From Cristatella mucedo (lineage: Eukaryota; Bryozoa; Phylactolaemata; Cristatellidae), in contig WPIO01000132.1 in the NCBI GenBank assembly GCA_009760855.2, forward strand, positions 924,501-988,500: DNA of 64,000 nucleotides, written 5' to 3'. The translations under genes and the position numbers were made by a program. Every line of letters starts with the position of its first letter. Position 1 is the first letter of the stretch. The notes beneath the pieces are model-generated. The model saw only the letters and a program-made list of their open reading frames with translations, searched no databases and was not told the origin of the DNA. Shown piece after piece: positions 1 through 64,000 of this stretch.

Positions 1-459
1 TGCCTTGCCTATGGCTGACCAGTAGCTGCCCACTGATGGTCGGGTAGTCAAGAATCGTGGCATTTGACCTGTGGCACAAGCAAGCAAGACAGGAAGGAAG
101 CAGCACTTCTGACCATAGATAGGAACGGCCCCCTGTTCAATATACCTCCCAGTTCTCGTTTCCATTACGAGGCTGCTCCTGAAACGAGCAGGTCAGCAAG
201 TGTGAGGTAACAGTTCCGAGCTAGTCCGCAGGCAATTTGATTCGCAGCCCTTCGAATTGAAGCTTTGACAAGAAAACACGATACAGTCTCCGATTGCAAC
301 CATTCATTGTGCAATACTGTACGTTCCCATATCATGTGAAGTTGGCTAAGTCGCCCATTTTCGCTGGCTTAAGCTCGTCTTATGCATACACCGTACATGT
401 GTAGCTGCAAGTGCGTTCGATCATGCATGCAGGGTACCCCCCATGGCATCTGGCAATGA
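1..459. other. Unassigned sequence at the left edge
   Basis: No ORF, repeat or RNA gene is recognised before the minisatellite. If the smoothelin-like gene starts to the left, this is intron. Confidence 0.4.
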
Positions 460-945
460 TTCATATTCATACAAGCACAATATACTTCGTATTCATATTC
501 ATATTCATACAAGCACAATATACTTCGTATTCATATTCATATTCATACAAGCACAATATACTTTGTATTCATATTCATATTCATACAAGCACAATATACT
601 TCGTATTCATATTCATATTCATACAAGCACAATATACTTCGTATTCATATTCATATTCATACAAGCACAATATACTTCGTATTCATATTCATACAAGCAC
701 AATATACTTCGTATTCATATTCATATTCATACAAGCACAATATACTTCGTATTCATATTCATATTCATACAAGCACAATATACTTCGTATTCATATTCAT
801 ATTCATACAAGCACAATATACTTCATATTCATATTCATATTCATACAAGCACAATATACTTTGTATTCATATTCATATTCATACAAGCACAATATACTTC
901 ATATTCATATTCATATTCATACAAGCACAATATACTTTGTATTCA
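460..945 (+). repeat. 38-bp minisatellite, about 13 units
   Basis: The unit is three TTCATA hexamers plus ACAAGCACAATATACTTCG-type sequence. ACAAGCACAATA recurs at 471, 509, 547 and onward with a 38-bp period; one unit near 690 lacks a hexamer. Units differ only at a CG/TG/CA position. Two frames stay open through the array because the unit lacks stop triplets in them; this is a property of the repeat, not evidence of a gene. Confidence 0.9.
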
Positions 946-1257
946 AAAAGATGCCGAAGAGCATTTTTGTACGTTGGATGCAGTTTATTCTGTTGTAGGA
1001 ATTACTGGTGACGAGCTCCGTGCTCCTCACGGTAGCCCCCTCGCTCCCCCCCCAGTCCAGGAGAGGGTGCATGATTCCCGTAAGTTTGTTTAAAAGCTGT
1101 TTTTTTAAATAGTTAATGCGTTTCATGCCATTGCCGCAATGAGAAGTCGTTGCTCGAACCGAGGCTGCTGGTCTTACCTTCTGCTGCTCGACACTCTTAT
1201 GGCTCCTGCGTCTGTCTTTGCTCTCTGCGTGGCTCTCTGCTGCTTGTCAATGATAAA
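945..1257. other. Unassigned sequence
   Basis: Unique-looking sequence between the minisatellite and a LINE copy. Short ORFs on both strands show no recognisable motif. Confidence 0.4.
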
Positions 1258-2313
1258 TAAGCTGAGGAGCGGAACAGCCTATTTATTGTCCACACAGGAC
1301 CTGAGAGCGCGAACAGGCTGAAACTGATGCAGCAGTTCAGCTAGGTATGAAGGAGCCAAGCCGTGGCGGGCCTTGTGGGTCAGCGTAAGAACTTTGCTCT
1401 GTATCCGTTGCTCAACCGGCATCCATCCTAGCTCTTTTAGCAAAGGAGACACGTGCTCAAACCTCTGGGACTTGAAGACTAGCCTTGCAGCCATATTCAT
1501 AGTCAGCTGCAGTGGCGTAATAGCTTTCTTTGGCAGCCCAGCCAAAAGGGAATTACAATAATCAAGCCGAGACAGAACTAAGGTGGTGAGCCGTGATGGC
1601 ACACTAGGTAAGGCGGTTGCTTTCACGACCTCGGTCCCGAGGTCGTGGGTTCGATTTCTGCGGTGGGCGATCCTTTATCGCCACTGCAAGCGGTAGTGAT
1701 AGCCGTTAAGGCTCTTATGTCGCTATACAAAAAGAGGCTGTTTAGTCAGCTAGGATTTATTTATTTAAGGAGCTAGTTACATGTTTTACAAGCCACTGTG
1801 GGAGACAGCTCCTAATCTTGGATAGGGATCGGACGTGAAGGCTGGCTGCAGAAGCAGTCTTCTGAATGAAGCTTTTAAAATTGAGGTAGTTGTCGAAAAT
1901 GACACCTACATTTCGAGCACGTGGTGATGGTCGCACAATAGCATCACCTATTAGAAGAGCAAAGCCTTTTAATCCAGCCGCACGCTTAGGGTGTCCCATG
2001 AGCAGCAGTTCGGTTTTATCATCATTTAATTTCAGGAAGTTTTCCGACATCCAGGATCGAATATCGGCAAGGCAAGCATTTAGTTTCTCAGTTGCTGCAG
2101 CAGATTCCGACGGTTTGAATGACAAGTACAGCTGACTATCGTCAGCATAAAAGTGATATCCTATTCAATTTGCCTTAATCACTTTTTCCAAAGGTTCTGT
2201 ATAAATGGAGTACAGCAAGGGACCGAGTACAGACCCTTGAGGGACTCCACAGGTGACCCTTCTCGTGTGAGACCTGACCCCCCACACGACACGGATTGAA
2301 CACGATCAGACAT
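1258..2313 (-). mobile_element. LINE family B fragment (CR1/L2-like RT C-terminal part)
   Basis: The minus strand encodes the end of a non-LTR reverse transcriptase: WMSENFLKLNDDKTELLLMG, then RNVGVIFDNYLNFKSFIQ and SRLDYCNSLLAGLPKKAI. It is closely similar to the longer copy at 38158-40880 and shares its 5' breakpoint zone near 2313. The copy lacks the YADD catalytic region in frame, is 5'-truncated, and is split by a SINE at 1597-1768. Not active. Confidence 0.8.
1597..1768 (+). mobile_element. tRNA-derived SINE, family 1
   Basis: The head GTGAGCCGTGATGGCACACT leads to a B-box-like GGTTCGATTTC at 1648, then a GGCGAT-CCTTT-ATCGCC hairpin at 1664-1680, and a tail ending GGCTGTTTAGTCAGCTA. 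The same unit recurs at 6307, 16272 and, inverted, 22945 and 46103. It interrupts the LINE B copy: the uninterrupted form is at about 38815. TAAGG on both sides is a possible short target-site duplication. Confidence 0.85.
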
Positions 2314-2879
2314 GTATAGCAAAACCTATCTGACCCAACTGAAATTCGGCCAAGGTCATCAGAGAGTCTCATGCACACCAGATGAAGTTAAGTGAGTTGA
2401 TCATACAAAATTGGGACGGTGTAAATTTAGCTTTAACTTCCATCCTCTGGCCGATGCACAATAGACTGGATAGCAAGGCGGATTAAAAGCAAAAAGATGG
2501 TTTTGTTATTTACCAATTTATTTGCCAAGATGAGATTTCAAGCCGAGAGTGAAACTTCTAAAACTTTTGTGAAGTATTCCTTACCCGTGAATACCGGAGG
2601 TAAAATTTAGGGTCTTGCTCCAGGTATTCGATGAGGAATGCAAATCTCGTGATCTAGCCCGCACTTATGACCACAAGCCGATCGTTACCTATATATTCGA
2701 TTGTGTAGTTATCTTGATCACTAATCTAAAAAAACAATTTCCTCAATAGTATTTGACACCCAGTTTTATGCACTTTCTTTGGCAACAGCTTAGTTTTGTA
2801 CTTTTTTCGACTGGAAGTCACAGTTGGTTGGCTTTAGTTTTAGCCATACAAATAGTTCTGTGTGGTATTTAGAAAACGT
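2314..2879. other. Unassigned AT-rich sequence
   Basis: No coding signal or recognised repeat between two LINE fragments. Confidence 0.4.
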
Positions 2880-3860
2880 TAGGATCAACTAATAGTTATC
2901 GGCAAGCCGCCCAGTGTCACCTCCAAGTTGAAAAATCGCACCCTCGTCGGTTGGTTCAGCTAGCATTACTCTCGTGACGTCTGTCCACAATCTGGGCACA
3001 CTATTGCAAAAAATGACTTGTCTTTGGATGGTCATATTGCCCCCACTGTCAGGTCGGCTTTCTTTCAGCTGAGGGATATCGCAAACATTAGGACCTGCTT
3101 AGACAAGAATACGTCAGCCAAAGGCGTTATATGCATATACACATTTGTGACAGTGCTTCTAGATTACTGCAGTTTCCTTTATTCAGGACTCCTGGCTGTG
3201 TCCTTAATATCTTTAGCTGGTGAAAAACTCAGTGGCTCGTCTTGTCTGTCGTCAATGATGTAGCTGTCGCATCACCCCACTTCTGTCTGAGCTTCGCTCG
3301 CTCTCTATGAGGCATCGAATCGACTTCATTGTCCTCTCTCTGGCTTATAGCTCGCTTAGCTAGCTGACATCAACATACCTATCCACCGACCTCGGCACGC
3401 CCGCCAGTGTTCTCCTTGCACCATGCACTCCTCGGCTTCCAGTCGTCTCGCCTTTCGTAGCACTCAGCTGAAATCTTTCGGTGATCGTGCCTTCAGTTTG
3501 CATGCAGTGAAAGTCAAGAGCTCCCTTTCGGCTTACATCACCCGATGCAATGACTTAGACCATGCAATCACTTAGCTTCATTAAAGTTTCGGCTATAGAC
3601 GCATCTGTTACGCTCAGCTTTCCCTAGCGCCCCAATCTGTTTTTGCCGTGTGTGTGCTCCGTGTGCTTACCCGTGCATGATTCAGTGCATGTTACTAGCT
3701 AGGGATCCTACTAGCCGGTGGCCCCGTGCATCTTCTTGTGTGATTTTGCTTGCTTGTCTGAGCTTGATACAGTGCATTCCATGAAGCCTCGGCCATTGCT
3801 TCTCTCCCTTCAAAGAGCTGAATAGTGCTTAGATCCTAGAATGCTACACAAGCGACCTAT
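2880..3860 (+). mobile_element. LINE family C fragment, old and degenerate
   Basis: Pieces of a CR1/L2-like RT end are readable in broken frames (for example AFFQLRDIANIRTCLDKN at 3060), followed by a 3' region containing GTGCATGATTCAGTGCATG, shared with 15660-15985 and 40885-41160. The terminal hairpin is eroded. Frameshifts and stops throughout. Confidence 0.65.
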
Positions 3861-5080
3861 TGGCATTATTTGTTCGTTTGGTGGGTCTTGTGACCTTTAA
3901 TTCTGTGAAAATGCATGCTAAACCATTGGTTTTGGAATGTACACATGCTTATTTAACTGCGGTGAATGTGTACTGCATGTAGCTCTGCAACTCTGCCCGA
4001 AGACTATGAGGGTAGTTACGATGGCTATCGCTTTCGATGTTTCGTCTTCTTTCGTCGTGTTCTTTTCGTCGATGATAGCCGAGTGACGTCGTCTCACGCA
4101 ACGAACAAAAGGAGTAAGCTCAGAAGTAGTAGCAAGGGACTGCTAGCTGGAAATAGTGAATTGCCAGATTGGGCAGTTGCATGCGAGAAGATGTCGTTGT
4201 ACGAAAAGTGTGGCAACAAGTTCTGCATGCTACGGAGCCCAGAGCAAATGCATACACTGCTCCTAATCTTTAAGTTGCAAAAGGGGCAGCCAATCTTTAA
4301 TAATACCCCGAGGAGGAAGAGGGGGAGCTGTAGAGGCATGATGGGTGGGTGGCAGAAGCTGGTGCAGCAGCAATGCGACTGGGTAGGACAGTGCAAAGCC
4401 GCGGCAGGTCTCGCCCGCCTTCAGACTAAGCGTTCTGCTCTGCTCCTCTTGAGCAGCTGGGAGGCGACAGCAGCTGCTTCTGCACATGGGCAGGGGTTGG
4501 GGTGGGGTGGGGGTGCATGACTGAGCTAATTTGTAACGCCTGTCACTATTGGCTGGCCTAGTTGTTTCAAAGAGGAGCTATCGCTGCTTTGGTTCTCTGG
4601 CAGGCAGGGTTCCATTCTTTGCTCCTTGTCAAAGCCTTGGTATATAGCCTGAGCCATTCTGCGCCCGTGCACTAGTATGTATTTGCTGCCGACAGCCGTC
4701 AGACAGTCAGTCCTGCGCTGATGTAGACTGCATCTACTGAATTGCATAGATGGAACTGAGCCCCGTGTTGCAATCAAGCTTCGCCTCAGGCATGTTCATC
4801 TGAGTGCCTTGCAATCTCGTCGCATACCATCGAGTTCGAATTCTACATTTTAATTCTAATTAATTTTTACATTGTCTGACGAATTGGTGTTCACAGTTGA
4901 TTATCCAAAAGTGCCATGTTTCGGTGATACTTTGGGCACTGATGTTAGCTATTTTTACTTTCGAGTTTTTACTCGAGAGTGCCCTCATCCTAGAGAAGCG
5001 GAGGCCGAACCGGTGAGCCTAGACCTGTGGGGTGGAGGAGTAGTGTAGATATCGAGCATTGGGGGGGGGGACCTCTGTGC
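3861..5080. other. Unassigned sequence with a 184-codon ORF
   Basis: A plus-strand ORF at 3966-4520 has no recognised domain and ends in a Gly/Trp-rich tail from a G-rich tract; I do not call it a gene. A G10 run is at 5061-5070. Confidence 0.3.
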
Positions 5081-5118
5081 CCTTGATCAATGTCAGTGCC
5101 CTTGATCAATGTCAGTGC
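5081..5118 (+). repeat. Two tandem 19-bp units
   Basis: CCTTGATCAATGTCAGTGC occurs twice in direct succession, just after the G10 run. Confidence 0.85.
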
Positions 5119-6039
5119 CACTGCTTCGCCGTCCAGCCAAACCTGGCAGGAAGGGCACTTGTCCGTGCACTTGTCCCAACTAGTTGCCATCTTGCCGAAT
5201 GATTTATCTACTCGGTTTAGAACGAACCAGCAAATGGTAGCACATGCTATTAACGAACCCGAGCGGCTTGCAGCTCCTGTGGCCGACTGCCGTCTTTGAC
5301 TTTGGAGACCCTGGCTGTGCAAGTCGGTGACTTTGGTCAAATTCGGTCAAGTTTGGCTCAAGTGGGTGCGCAGGCATTTCGCTGGCAGTGCCGGACACGT
5401 CGGGGTTATTGTGGTGCAGCCGCCCTCAAGCTATGCTGAGCCTATGCTTAACGAGATCGAGGCAGCTGATGGTGCACAGCGCTTGCTGCACGGCATCGGC
5501 CTAAACACACTTGCTTAAGCCTACCTGGAAATCGCTCGCCCCCTGTTGTGTGAGTGAAGATTGGAAATCCTCCTTATTCCTGTTTCTGCGGGGTGGGATG
5601 GTGGTGGGAGTAGAGCATTACCATATGAGCATATGGCTCATACCTCATTCCGTAGACCTATTTGTAAGGCTCAGTAGTGCTCTCTGTCACGACAGCTGGC
5701 TATAAACCTCGTTCGATGAGCATGATCCTGAGCTATACCAAACTTCTCGAAAATCAGATTAGGCAAGTCTCTCCTCTGCCTAACATCTACTTCATGTGGC
5801 AGTGCCAACCGTGCTACAGAGTGGATACTGCCTTTCCCGGCATACACAGTGTGCCCACGATGTCTGCTCATAACAGATGCTTATTGCATTTCGAGCCCAT
5901 TGTGTGGAACGGAGCATCGCTCGCAAGCAACGTTGAACTTGGAATAGGCAAGCCTGCATGCACGTGCGAGCATGCTGCCAGTTCGTTTTAACTCACTCCA
6001 ATGCGCCTCTGACCTGCTGCCGGACGTTGCCAGTTGCAG
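5119..6039. other. Intron or upstream sequence, nothing recognised
   Basis: Several 60 to 100-codon ORFs on both strands have no motif. An exon carrying the first half of the smoothelin motif is expected here or further left, but none is convincing. Confidence 0.3.
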
Positions 6040-63211
<57,172 letters not shown>

Positions 63212-63212
63212 G

Positions 63213-63584
63213 TAAGCTTCGCGCCTGCTCACCCTGCGAGGTGGCTGCTCTCCGTGCGCTGCCCTCCGCAGCCGGACAGCGTACAGGCCATGCGCAGGCA
63301 GGCCTTCTAGCCAGAGCGGCTCCATCGCTCGCATCCTGCCTCTGCGTAAGCTGACAGAGCTCAGCTCAGCTCTGCTGCTGTTGCTGTTTCTGCTGACTAC
63401 ACCTTGACGGCTTCGAACAGCTATTTACAGTTGCTTGGCACTGAGAGTAACCGCTTTTCTGCCCGGAAATAGGATCGCTTGTGTGTTTGTGATGTGTCGG
63501 GAGTGGAGAACACTTACTTCCTGCTGATACTTTTAGATTGACTGTATCAGATAGCTAGCTGGCCCCGAGTTCATTAGCTCCTGG
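63213..63584. other. Intron sequence after the last exon
   Basis: No feature recognised. Confidence 0.4.
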
Positions 63585-63715
63585 GTCTTCACACGGGCCC
63601 AAGGTGCTTAACCAACGTCGTGGGTCCAGTTCAGCAGTAGGCAGTCCTTTATTGACCGAAGCTGAGTGGGGTACTGGCTTTTAAGGCTCCTCTGCCACTG
63701 TATGAGGTTTAATGA
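63585..63715 (+). mobile_element. Diverged tRNA-derived SINE
   Basis: AACGTCGTGGGTCCAGTTCA stands in the B-box region, followed by GGCAGTCCTTTATTGACCG and TTAAGGCTCCTCTGCCACTG, the family 1 order. Confidence 0.6.
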
Positions 63716-63854
63716 ATGTGCAGACCTTTGCTTTATTGGCCTGAGCAGGTCGAACCATGCAGGTATCAGGTTATTTGAAGCATAAATTAAGGCCAAGTCG
63801 GACCGTATAAATGGTCCAGCCGGGATCGTTTGATGTGCTCTCAGGATATACTGT

Positions 63855-64000
63855 GTCCATCGTATGGGTAAACCGAGTGTCAATCAGAAATCGTAAAGCC
63901 TAGCCCTTAAAATGGGCTCAGCAAGAGATCTGCTGTAGCAGCTTCACACGCGATCTCGATGTCCTATAATTCACTAAATGACCACGTCTGCTCCCCAGTC
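63855..64000 (+). mobile_element. LINE A-like fragment running off the window
   Basis: GGGTAAACCGAGTGTCAATC, then CTTAAAATGGGCTCAGCAAG and AATGACCACGTCTGCTCCCC match the RT segment at 57520-57665 in order. Cut by the window end. Confidence 0.65.

Noticed and set aside
460-945. CRISPR array
   Set aside because: Units abut directly without unique spacers, and the genome is eukaryotic.
443-1093. 195- and 216-codon ORFs across the 38-bp minisatellite
   Set aside because: Open in two frames only because the unit has no stop in them; no conserved coding pattern between units.
3966-4520. 184-codon plus-strand ORF
   Set aside because: No motif, no splice context and repeat-derived Gly/Trp end.
5410-5510. 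Possible upstream smoothelin half-motif (LNEIEAADGAQRLLHGIG)
   Set aside because: Loosely similar, but no donor site follows in phase 0 and a stop comes soon after.

Overview
This window is eukaryotic and almost certainly from an invertebrate animal. It has no compact ORFs. Short exons with canonical GT-AG borders are separated by introns of 0.1 to 18 kb. The sequence is crowded with long CA/GT and GA/CT microsatellites, poly(G/C) runs, 5'-truncated CR1/L2-like non-LTR retrotransposons, tRNA-derived SINEs and small DNA transposons. I cannot name the species.

The main content is one plus-strand gene running from about 6.0 kb to beyond 63.2 kb. It was assembled by eye from splice sites, reading phase and protein motifs. 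In order it encodes: the second half of a smoothelin (SMTN) helical motif (6040-6118); a complete SMTN motif split over two exons (7635-7762, 10029-10101); a low-complexity exon (25172-25404); three I-set immunoglobulin domains over five exons (43009-47077); a 2.1-kb Ala/Ser-rich exon that looks disordered (51177-53287); one or two small exons (55203-55347, tentatively 60306-60389); and the first half of another SMTN motif (63155-63211). The next half and any calponin-homology domain would lie outside the window. Ten successive exon junctions agree in phase; at least one exon is missing before 63155. Vertebrate smoothelins have SMTN motifs, a disordered middle and a C-terminal CH domain, but none I know carries Ig domains, so this is the most interesting item here.

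Inside the 17.6-kb intron between 25404 and 43009, the minus strand carries two short exon-like segments reading like a WD40 blade (35203-35609). They suggest a nested gene or an old fragment.

The introns hold repeats. LINE family A (CR1/L2-like) ends in a conserved hairpin plus (ATT)n; family B is a second CR1/L2-like family without that hairpin, with one 2.7-kb copy at 38158-40880; family C is an older relative of A; family D is an (ATT)n-tailed family present as two tandem 3' ends. SINE family 1 is tRNA-derived with its own 3' end. SINE family 2 (14182-14324) has a tRNA-like head joined to a family-A-type hairpin tail. DNA elements are a 0.8-kb inverted-repeat element whose ORF ends in a PCNA-binding-like motif (8552-9343), a hAT-like MITE inserted in a SINE (23026-23288), and a Helitron-like element (37232-38139). 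Several insertions are nested, giving a relative history. A 38-bp minisatellite lies at the left edge and a 0.42-kb tandem duplication separated by a CT tract lies at 48-49 kb.
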